Positions 13,101-21,027 of a DNA stretch of 64,000 bases are shown here, in pieces. Below the pieces are notes generated by a model. The model did not search any database, was not told the DNA's origin, and saw only the letters and a list, made by a program, of their open reading frames with translations. Source of the DNA: Syngnathus acus (taxonomy: Eukaryota; Chordata; Actinopteri; Syngnathiformes; Syngnathidae); contig NC_051097.1 of assembly GCF_901709675.1 (NCBI RefSeq), positions 9,218,039 through 9,282,038 on the forward strand. The letters run 5' to 3'. Numbering within the stretch: position 1 is the stretch's first letter; each line of letters begins with the position of its first letter. The translations under genes and the position numbers were made by a program.

Positions 13101-14202
13101 CTGTAGGTCATCTTCTCTGCTTTCAGTGTATATTGAAACACAATCAGATAGCTTCAACAAATCTGGAAGCATTTATTTGACATTTTGTGTAATTGTACCC
13201 GAGGCCAAATAGCAGCTCTCTTTCGTTTTTTTGCGGGTCAGGGCCGAAAGAATCTGATAGTGAGCCATTTGGCCACCTCGCGGGGTTTGCGTCAAGGTCA
13301 GAACATTGATTTGGGTGTAAAATTGGACTTTGTTGACAAAGTCACACTGTCATACACATAGTAATGTGTCTGGGATAGGCTCCAGCTGACCTTTGACCCT
13401 AATGATGACAAGCAGATGGGCATTGTCATTATTACTAAAGACAATTTTTTTAGCTATTATATTGCAAGGTGTTTCGTCAAACCTGACTCACAATGCAGAA
13501 CAACTCTGCTCCATTTGCTTCATTATGAGATTTTTTTTGCTGAGTTGCACATATTAAAAAAAAAAAAAAAAAAATACATGGATCAGTCCATTGCATGAGA
13601 ATTCAACGGGGGTGGGATGCTAAATTTTTTTTATCATAGATTCACAATTTAGTTTTTAAGTACTTGACGAATAAGAATAAAACTAATAATTGTTTTAATT
13701 GGAAAAATAATCAGCAGTTCTTAGGGGACATATTGTACGAGAAAACTACACGTCCATAAAAGATGTAGCGGCCTGCAGCTGTGCTGACACAAGGCGGTTG
13801 CACTGAGACTGCAGCCTGCACATTGTCAATGCTGAACATGCAACATTACACACGCCCCTCAATCACGCACACTCATTGCACTCCACACTATTATGCCATT
13901 AAAGTTGTAGATCGAAAGATCAGAAAGCGAAGGAGGACACATACGTGATGAATAACACTTTGAAACCATCGCTCGAGGGTGTACACCGTGTTCCTCGTGT
14001 CCCCCTCTCCAGTCATGACTGAGCAGCAGCCTCACCATGACGGGGTTCTGGTTCCCATGACAACCCCTGTCAAATGGAGGAGCCGAGGGATGGAGGGAGA
14101 GGCGAGACGGCGGCGAAAGACACGACTAGAGATGAATGATGAAGTGTCGACTCACCGTACTGTCGCCGTGCCGTTCCTCTGCAACGGTGTGTCCGACATC
14201 AT
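1009..14202 (-). CDS. palm2: palm2, paralemmin-2 (5' half; gene continues past left edge)
   Basis: Paralemmins are lipid-anchored coiled-coil phosphoproteins at the inner face of neuronal and other plasma membranes, linked to membrane dynamics and process outgrowth. Coding exons on the minus strand: 14156-14202 (optional N-terminus), 11192-11243, 6657-6737, 4652-4773 and 1009-1123. They join in frame with GT/AG sites and give the paralemmin N-terminal coiled coil: MSCEEAQLHKERLQALA, then EKRKRQTEIEDKRRQLDE, then SKAMRERWLLQGM, then LESEIGALECEESLISAKER and a tail ending SIEDMQK. From known families, ELHKERLQ and the LESEES-ISAKE block are closer to PALM2 than to PALM1, PALM3 or palmdelphin. 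The C-terminal half and the CaaX lipidation box are outside the window. Paralogue assignment also rests on the neighbours plppr1 and grin3a (human 9q31). The gene is head to head with plppr1. Confidence 0.9.
1124..4651 (-). other. palm2 intron, no gene seen
   Basis: AT-rich intron. It holds a CTCF-like motif (2010-2026), a short fragment with repeated TATCGG units (about 2605-2675) resembling a dispersed fish repeat, and a C9/A10 homopolymer junction near 3217-3235. No splice-bounded open frame with recognisable protein was found. Confidence 0.5.
2605..2675. repeat. TATCGG-rich dispersed-repeat fragment
   Basis: GTATCGGTATCGG, an earlier GTATCAGTATCGG and a later AAGTATCGGACATCC resemble an old transposon remnant common in fish introns. 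The family cannot be named from the sequence alone. Confidence 0.4.
4652..4773 (-). CDS. palm2: palm2 coiled-coil exon (SKAMRERWLLQGM)
   Basis: Acceptor TTTGCAG just upstream of 4773 and donor GTATTG at 4651. The exon is 122 nt and ends in phase 2. It encodes the family signature SKAMRERWLLQGM, then a Glu/Gln/Arg-rich helix ending TMEDMIH plus a split Arg codon completed by the next exon. Confidence 0.93.
5312..5496. repeat. MITE-like element, inverted-repeat family A, copy 1
   Basis: The left end carries GTATTTTTTGGACTATAAGG (5316-5335) and the right end CCTTATAGTCCCCAAAATAC (5474-5493), near-perfect reverse complements about 140 bases apart. Interior TATAAG/CTTATA motifs repeat. No coding capacity. 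It lies in a palm2 intron. Related ends occur near 47.2, 49.3, 60.65 and 63.96 kb. Confidence 0.75.
6657..6737 (-). CDS. palm2: palm2 coiled-coil exon (27 codons)
   Basis: Acceptor GCAG at 6739-6738 and donor GTTGTA at 6656; phase 0 at both ends. Encodes EKRKRQTEIEDKRRQLDE followed by LVLQLQQLK, almost identical at its start to the EKRKRQ-EIE-KRRQL block shared by paralemmins. Charged heptads show the start of the coiled coil. Confidence 0.93.
6738..11191 (-). other. palm2 intron, no gene seen
   Basis: AT-rich 4.4-kb intron with poly-A/T tracts and a small CCATCCATCCATT run (about 9827-9841) like the 3' tail of a LINE or SINE in antisense. The scattered ORFs are short, lack splice support and resemble no protein I recognise. 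Confidence 0.5.
11192..11243 (-). CDS. palm2: palm2 exon with canonical start, MSCEEAQLHKERLQALA
   Basis: The acceptor TTCTCAG follows a long pyrimidine run; one G (11243) precedes ATG at 11242-11240. The donor is GTAAG at 11191, leaving phase 0. The 17 residues match the conserved paralemmin N-terminus (AELHKERLQAIA in human PALM2). This is the start homologous to the mammalian one. Confidence 0.88.
12542..12570 (+). repeat. short interstitial telomeric array (TTAGGG)n
   Basis: Four perfect TTAGGG units plus TTAGG stand in unique sequence in a palm2 intron. This is the vertebrate telomere hexamer, away from any sign of a chromosome end. Confidence 0.9.
12919..12943. repeat. (AC)n microsatellite
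   Basis: About 12 perfect AC units. Confidence 0.9.
13366..13420 (+). mobile_element. LINE 3'-end fragment
   Basis: GTCTGGGATAGGCTCCAGCT followed by a degenerate GACCCTAATGATGACAAGCAG matches the well-known 3' terminus of fish L2-type retrotransposons (GGGATAGGCTCCAGC, GACCCTAGTGAGGATAAGCGG). Only the tail is present; no reverse-transcriptase coding was seen. Confidence 0.7.
14156..14202 (-). CDS. palm2: palm2 upstream exon, in-frame alternative N-terminus
   Basis: The minus strand reads ATG ATG TCG GAC and so on, encoding MMSDTPLQRNGTATV plus two bases of an Arg codon, then a strong donor GTGAGT at 14155. The next exon opens with a single G before its own ATG, so splicing completes CGG (Arg) and runs straight into MSCEEAQLHKERLQ. 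The first ATG has G at -3, a better context than the downstream ATG (C at -3 after splicing). The 5' limit of this exon is unknown. A GC-rich, purine-rich stretch extends to about 14,400 and may be the 5' UTR and promoter. The sequence shows ATG, frame and donor; use of this start is inferred. Confidence 0.5.
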
Positions 14203-14450
14203 GGCTGCAGCAACCCTCTGCTCTTCTTCTCTCCTCCACCCCCCACCTCCGCCCCACTCTTTCTCCCTCTCCTCTCCACCGTCGTCCTCCTCTCCTCCTT
14301 CCTCGTGCCTTTTCAGTGAGTGCCGATCACGCTATCTGTCGGCGAAGCTGCCGCAGCTCCTGCATCCCCGCATCGCCCTGCCCGAGAAGGGATGGAGGGG
14401 AGCATCCTGTGTGTGCGCATGTGTGTGGATGAGAGAGAAAGCAGGGTCAT
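14203..14450 (-). promoter_or_regulatory. palm2: probable palm2 5' UTR/promoter, GC- and purine-rich
   Basis: Upstream of the ATG at 14202 the minus strand is a GA-rich, then CpG-containing stretch (GCGGCAGCTTCGCCGACAG near 14,335-14,360), unlike the AT-rich flanks. No TATA box is evident. Placement rests on composition and on its position 5' of the first palm2 exon. Confidence 0.4.
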
Positions 14451-14973
14451 TTGTAGATTCAAAACCTGCAAGATAAATATTCTGCTTTCAAAAGTGTTTC
14501 AGCATAAGAATTCATCATTGTGCTTTCATCCAGTAGTATAATTGCACATGGACATCTTTAGAAGATATTGAATGTGCCCATTTGTGCCAGATGTAGCTAC
14601 TTTGAAAACAGATGCACATAATCTGCAGTAGGTGCATCATACTTGGAGCTGCCAAGTTGGTATCAACATTTTTTTTTTATGCATACCGCAAAGAGGATTT
14701 ACTGCTTTGCAATATGAAGTATTTATAGATGTATTGAAATACAAAGCATTTCATTCTGACTTTGAACAGATGAAATTTAGTCACCAATACTCACAAATAA
14801 TTTATACGTTTGGATGTCAGGTAACTTAAATGTAAAGCAGCATGTATTACATTTAAAATGAAATCGTCATTGTCTTGATTTAAATTTAAAAACGTCCCAA
14901 TAGTGAGACATAAATAAATGGACAGCAAAAATGCATGTTAGTGAATTCAATAGCAGTGAAGAATGGAGCACAT

Positions 14974-14987
14974 TGCCCTCTTGTGGA
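14974..14987 (-). promoter_or_regulatory. CTCF-like motif (minus orientation)
   Basis: TGCCCTCTTGTGGA is the reverse complement of a CCACAAGAGGGCA core. Motif resemblance only. Confidence 0.35.
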
Positions 14988-15278
14988 TTACTGTATACTC
15001 GAACGGGACAAACCCTGAAGTCATATAATTTATATAAAGGGCTACCAAATTGATTCCTAGTTCCAAAATAACAAATTTGCTCAAATTCATTATGTCTGCA
15101 TTACTGATCTAATGTTATTCATTTATGTGAGGAGAACTCTAATCATGTCAATGATGCTTCATGACAATGATCAATAATTATTTGACAAGACAACACACTT
15201 CACATTCCGATATAGGATCAATACATAGTCATTTAAAAAAAACAGTAGATATTCAAAGAGCATGCACCACCAGAAGAA

Positions 15279-15295
15279 ACCGTTAGAGGGCGCTG
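15279..15295 (+). promoter_or_regulatory. CTCF-like motif (plus orientation)
   Basis: ACCGTTAGAGGGCGCTG resembles the CTCF core except CC-A replaced by CC-G. It lies 300 bases from a similar motif in the opposite orientation. Confidence 0.35.
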
Positions 15296-16798
15296 TCTTT
15301 CAGAATTTCAGGTCCATGTAAAATTAAGGAGTCATGAAAACTACCTAAGCTACAACCTAAATTATTATCAATAAATAAATAAATAAATAAAAAGTAGCAC
15401 TGTGTCAACATATGCGTGAATACTTTCAGCCTTCACAACAGGTTGTCAGCGGCATGCCAGTGTGGAGCTTTGTCCTCACCAAAGGCCGTTTATCTCAACA
15501 AATTCAAACTTCCAACAAGCAGTGGAGCCGTGCGACCGACTTCAACTCAACAAATATGTGCTGATGAAAAATTCAGCAGAACATCCCGGGCAGAATTCCG
15601 GAGAAGATCCAGCGTGATGACATTCCTCGTGCAAAGTCATTGAAGCAAATGAAAGATTAAACAACTTGGTGCCATTTTGTAAACCTCAGCAATTGTTTTT
15701 GTACGGTTGTTTAAACCTTTTGGGTAAAGCTTTTATTTTTTGTTTGAGGTGAGATGAGGCCAAGTCAAAATTTTTGCAAACACCGATTACTCATCATGAC
15801 CATCCGAATGCTTTTCTGCATCTATGGAAACAAAACGTCATAAAAAAACATTTTAATATTTAATTCTGGGCTCATGCTCCCGCGAGCCAAATTGGACAAA
15901 AACTTACAACTGTATGCCAAAAGCTGAATTAGGCTGGCATAAATCAGGCATAGAAGGGATTCCTGATAAGGACGGAAGAACTGGGATGGCCCTTGAAGCG
16001 AGTGACTCAGAAATTTGGAGGAGGGGGAGGATTGAATCATTTTAGGGAGCTCTGAGGTTGGAGGGGCTATGAGTGCATACAGTATGAACCGGCGTGTGTG
16101 TGACGATAAATATTTATTTTGCAATTGAAGATATAAATAATTGGGATTTCTGCAGGTCTAGTGGGGCTAAGTGTGTGTATCCTGGAATGTGTGTGTGTAG
16201 TTGTGGCACGCAAAAGAAGGCCAAGGCCCCCGGGACAAACGTGGCCGCTTACCCGCTTGGTTGCCATGGTGATGAGGAGATGGGAAAGGCTCTGTCGGAA
16301 TTGCTATTAAAATGGAGAGCAGTGCGCGCACACACACGCCCAGAGAAAACAACACACTTGTGAGTTGGGCTGATGCGGGTTTCTCCACATAAGGGTCATT
16401 GTTATGGTCTTTTTTAACGAAGCACTCTGATTGGTCTGAGCCATTTTTACTGACATTGATACGATTCCCCAGGGACATTGTGTGTGTATGTCAGTGTGAA
16501 TGCAGTCTGATTTAATGCGTGTGTGTGTTGTGTGTTTACGTGAGTGTGTGTGTGCTCACCAAAATTAGGATCTTGGTTTGAAGGATTCATAAATTGCTGC
16601 TAAAGGCCAACTAATAGTAACCCTATTAAGTACAAGTTGTGGTCAAGATTGCAGAATTGCAAAGTGTCACGATTATTGATCAGTTATATAGAAATAAATA
16701 AATGAATGAACACGTAAATAAATAAATAAAGTAAATTCATAAATATTCATTTTATATTCATATTTTGTAATCATCTTATGCATTACTGAACACATTTG

Positions 16799-16870
16799 AA
16801 CTCATTCACAGCCAACACAGTTAAAATGGATTTTTGGCGTTTATATCCGTCAATGGTACTGAACGAGTTA
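16799..16870. repeat. short inverted-repeat element, family C, copy 1
   Basis: AACTCATTCACAGCCA at the left pairs imperfectly with TCAATGGTACTGAACGAGTT at the right. The same GTCAATGGCAGTGAATGAGTT sequence recurs near 25.83 and 26.00 kb. A degenerate MITE-like family. Confidence 0.5.
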
Positions 16871-17366
16871 AAGTCTTTTTCTTGTTTTTTTGTACATTTT
16901 TGCATCCTTGAAAGTTTTGTTTTCCACTGAGCTATTTAGTGACAAACAGCAAAGCCTTGGACGAGACATTAATTAGCGCAACTTCAAGAGTACGTTCGAA
17001 CAACAACCAAAACAAATATTCGGCTGAGCATTCATTTGGCTGTAAGTAATTTTTTTCTTAATTAAGTGTGACATTCATGACTCACATGAATTGAATCAAG
17101 AAATTTTTCATGTCTGGTTGGTCCATATGGTCCAACTATTGTCCAACATAAATAATGACCAAGTTGTTCTGATGAGACATCGCCGACCTTTCGAGTATTA
17201 ATAACACACAACTCATAAAATGCAAGCCTTTTCTAAACATGATTTATCACCTATTATAATTTGGTTCGACTCTCTTCCCTGCAAGTATTTTCAGTTGTGC
17301 GCAGAACGAGTCGCCGTTGCATTTGCATTTACATTTACATCGGCGGCTACGCTGTGCTCACTGACC

Positions 17367-17374
17367 TATAAAAG
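17367..17374 (+). promoter_or_regulatory. isolated TATA box in intergenic DNA
   Basis: TATAAAAG is preceded by a CpG-containing segment (CGGCGGCTACGC) and followed by purine-rich sequence about 30 bases downstream. It is on the plus strand, same direction as plppr1, 3.5 kb upstream of the probable plppr1 first exon. No transcript can be proven. Confidence 0.3.
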
Positions 17375-17896
17375 CGCTTTGAGGTAGGAGAGGAGACAAA
17401 ATCACAAAGTGAGAGCGGTGAGATCTAAGAGCAAGCTTGTAGAGGGAGAAGCAAAAAGAAGCCAACACGCTTGTCATTTTTTATTATTCATTTTCGACAC
17501 CGTATATTTCCTGGAATACTGAAATCTGTTATTTACTAATGTGTTCTTTCAAATCATTGATGTTTACTTCCACTTGCAAATGGAAGAACTTCGGTTTGTA
17601 TCATTCTCTGTTTGACACTTCACTGCCTTGAGCAAGTCTCTTCTTCTCTGTGTGTTGAGTCACGTTGCCTCCATAAGCATTTAGCCCTCCGAGTCATTAA
17701 CGGAGATGAATGTCGCCTCCACCTTCATCGCTGATTTAATCACATAAATAGGCTGCCACGCTCACCTTTGTCCGTATGTCCCATGCATGCAAAGTCCAGA
17801 GAGAGTGCTCTTGTATACGAGCATTTTATTTTCTCCTCAAAATATGCTGTCAGCCTGTATTTGGACACAAAAAAATCCTTACATTAAAAAAAATGC

Positions 17897-17930
17897 AACT
17901 CATTCACTCCCAAAGACGTATTTACACGTC
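17897..17930. repeat. family C fragment
   Basis: AACTCATTCACTCCCAAAGA followed by GACGT-type palindromic sequence matches one end of family C. Confidence 0.4.
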
Positions 17931-20194
17931 ATTTTTTCCCAACAAATAGGAAATAAATGGCCTAAAATGGTTGCTAATGTTATTGCTGCTGCCATGGCAA
18001 CCACCGAAATATACCTAACCCCACCTCCTCCCCGAACATCACTGCTGTGTGCTTTGCCATCATTTTCTGTCCTCCTCGATGCACCTTTCACCTCACCTTT
18101 AACCCTTCCCACACTCTTTTCCCAATCCCCGCCCCTTAATTGCATCCTTTGCATCCCAGTGATGACCTACTCCCGTTTCTCCCTGTGATCGCGTTAAGCT
18201 TTATGTCAGTATGAGTGTCTCAACACACAGGGCTAGGTTATGCTACGTGTCAAAGAGGATGGCTGCTGTATGAGGATGATGGTGGGAGGCAGATGCAGGC
18301 AAGAGGTCACACGTGGCATCTGTCTGCTGCAGTCTATTGAAAGGAAAATCTTGCTGGAAATTAATAAAAATATTTTTTATCATAATTTATTATTTAATTT
18401 AATGTATTTAATTTCTTTTTAATTTATTTCATTTAAATAAAAAATAAATAAATACAAAATAAATTCCCTTAGAGTGTGTGGGATTTTTTTTTTTTTTAGT
18501 CTGTACTTTTATGTTGACACCTGAGAAATTCCTCCAAGAATAACTTCAAGATTGTTTTCATAAATAAATAAATAAAGAATTTCATTATGTCTTTTGTCAC
18601 TGCCTGTCCGTTTGCTCAATGTACTTCTCTGAAGGAGCTGAGCATTCCCACCACTGGCATCAGTTTGTTGGTTGCCGGGGCAACCGTACGGTCCAGTTAT
18701 TTATAGCGGCAGATCATCACGACTCCCACGAAAAATGTGAAGCAATACATTTTTTTTTTTTCATAATTTGTGAATTTACCTCAGAAGAAGAACAGTATCT
18801 GAAAAGATGACTCCTTAATTCAAAATGGATAAATAAAAAAAAAAAACATTACTATCATCATGCTGCATGAAATTCACTATATTGTATATTTGCGTTTGCA
18901 AAGTCTCTCCAGGAACGCTGATCACAGCCAAGGCCGGTGCTTCACGGGCAGTCTGCTCCATCACCATGGAAACGTAGAGCTCACAAGCTTAGGAGACTTC
19001 TTGGAAACCAAACACTGATCAATACGCCTCTCCAATAATGAGACCACGGACACTCGTAAAGCCCCGATGAACATGGCGGTCGCGCTATTGTGCAACTGCC
19101 AAATTCCTTCACTAAAAGAATAGGAGCTCATCTTCACATAAATTTAGAAATTCCCTCTAGGTAATAAATATACTGTCCTTCATCTAAATCCCAAAACACG
19201 ATCTCCATATTTCAATTCTTTCTAGCTCCACAAGTGATTTACCGGATCATATTATTCATGCACCATTCATTTGCATTCACCTCTGCCCTCTCTCACCATG
19301 TTTTGTTATACGCCATCTTATTAGTGAAAGTCTACACAAAGCTCGTTGAGTCTGAGTGAAGGTTTGCTCGCAGATTAAAAGACTAAAGCCAAGCTTGCAG
19401 CGTATACGTCATGACAAACTCCGAGACGAGGCGTAAGCTGATATTTCTGTGTGGAAGTACATTACAACATATTGCGTAATCCCCCGGGGGGCTTCCGATA
19501 AGACAAAAACACCGGAATTTAAAAAAAAAAAAAAATCCTCTGTTTCATCAATGCACTGAATTTGCATAGTTGACTCAGTCATCTGTTTGGATAGCACCCA
19601 TGTGACCTTTCTCTTTAAAACAAGTCTTCCGTGAGTGTGGATGACCTTTATAATTTTGGAAAGGAAAATAAAAAAAATGTAAGATTCAACCATATTCATC
19701 TTGATACCTGCTGAGTTATTTGGACATGAATGCCTTAGTCTTCAAGCTATCTTGCACAATCGCTCATCTCTTATACAGAAGGAATAATGCATCATGGGAA
19801 TTGGAATAAATATGATAAAATGGCTTCTATGGAGGGTGCCATCAAAACATTTACAAATAATGCAGAATGATTTCAACATGGAAGTGGAAGTATATTATAA
19901 AAAAGATCTAGGCGTAAATAACACGTTGGATTATTATCTTTGGTAGCCAATCTCCACAATCCAAACCAATTTGAATGCACAGATGGGCCACATCATGTTT
20001 TTACTTCCCTTCTGTTTGCTTCATTTGATGGGAGGCCTCCAAGAAGTGAGCTGGGCAGGAAAAAAAATGCTGAAGACTGAAGAGGGGTAGACAGAGGACA
20101 GAGTGTAATGTGGCGTGCCATCTAGAATCTAGATCACTGAACACACCAATGTTTCCTTCACTTGATTCTTGTAACCACTCGCGTCAACCTGCAT

Positions 20195-20263
20195 GTGTCT
20201 ATCCCACCCCAGTTCTGACAGTCACGAAATATTCCTCATCTTCATAAATAAATAAATAAATTT

Positions 20264-20300
<37 letters not shown>

Positions 20301-20362
20301 TAAAATAATGGACGTGTCTATCCCACCCAGTTCTGACAGTCACGAAATATTTCTCATCTTAA

Positions 20363-20394
<32 letters not shown>

Positions 20395-20400
20395 ATATAT
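20195..20400. repeat. 119-bp-offset duplication with (AAAT)n and (AT)n tracts
   Basis: GTGTCTATCCCACCC-CAGTTCTGACAG begins at 20195 and again at 20314, each copy continuing through GTCACGAAATATT and ending in (AAAT)n. A poly-A stretch and a perfect (AT)n run (about 20279-20301) lie between the copies. Confidence 0.8.
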
Positions 20401-20819
20401 AAAATAAATCTCTTAAATTTCAATGGGGCTTGGATTCAATGTAGGGGTGTTTGAAAGCCCCCCCCTGCCCCATTCAAAAATGGGCTAGAAACGCCCCTGG
20501 TCACAGATATTCCACCTATCAAACTTGTGTTAGTTTTGCTCTGCAATTAAACTTAATCTTCATGCATTTAATAAATCAATTTAATCTTGTCATTCTGGGG
20601 TAAATCACGACGTCAACGCCTCATTGACTATGCGAACCCACATGGATAAGGACAAACCCCAATGGAATAAAAACAAGGATTCTTGTTGGGGTTGTAAAGG
20701 GCAGCCAGACTGGGAATAGGCGGACGAGACAGCCCACTTGCACGGAACACAAGGTCCCTCCAGCGAGTTAAACACGCTCCACTAGAGCCCACTGCACGTC
20801 TTGTCCCCGCCCTCCGACA

Positions 20820-21000
20820 AAGCACAGCATCCGTCCTCATCCACGCCGCGTGATGCCCCTCACATCCACGCAGAGCAGCTCGTGGAATCGTAGTAGTTGG
20901 AGTAGCAGCAGCAGCAGCAGCAATATAGGAGTGTTCTTCACACCTTCACCTTCGTTCATGGATTCGCCTTTTTTCTGGAATATCGCTCCATCCCATCTCG
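20820..21000 (+). promoter_or_regulatory. plppr1: probable plppr1 non-coding first exon, CpG-rich
   Basis: CpG content rises sharply from about 20,610. The segment carries an AGC triplet run (about 20902-20921) and ends at a strong donor, CTCG then GTAAGG at 21001. It lies on the same strand upstream of the plppr1 start exon, whose acceptor at 25184-25185 shows that a 5' exon must exist. Two in-frame ATGs (20851, 20959) form an upstream ORF that would meet a stop two bases into the next exon, well before the PLPPR1 ATG. The transcription start is not resolved. Confidence 0.5.
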
Positions 21001-21005
21001 GTAAG

Positions 21006-21027
21006 GCGCGCGCGCGTGCGTGCGTGC
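21006..21027. repeat. alternating GC/GT tract (Z-DNA-prone)
   Basis: An uninterrupted alternating purine-pyrimidine run of GC then GCGT units starts five bases after the candidate exon-1 donor of plppr1. Confidence 0.75.

Larger units (their letters stand above)
11244..14155 (-). other. palm2 intron between alternative first exon and canonical start exon
   Basis: Begins at the GTGAGT donor and ends at a pyrimidine-rich acceptor next to 11243. It contains a telomere-like array (12542-12570), a CA repeat (12919-12943), a LINE 3'-end fragment (13366-13420) and an A-rich run near 13556-13574. No gene seen inside. Confidence 0.5.
14451..20619. other. palm2-plppr1 intergenic region
   Basis: Head-to-head intergenic DNA, mostly AT-rich with (AAAT)n runs (15370-15393, 16690-16731, 18418-18465, 18561-18577). 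It has CTCF-like motifs at 14974-14987 and 15279-15295, a lone TATA box at 17367 and inverted-repeat family C fragments at 16799-16870 and 17897-17930. No splice-bounded coding exon recognised. Confidence 0.55.

Noticed and set aside
13979-14476. 165-codon plus-strand open frame
   Set aside because: It is antisense to the palm2 first exon and GC-rich leader; Ser/Pro-rich composition follows from the purine-rich opposite strand.
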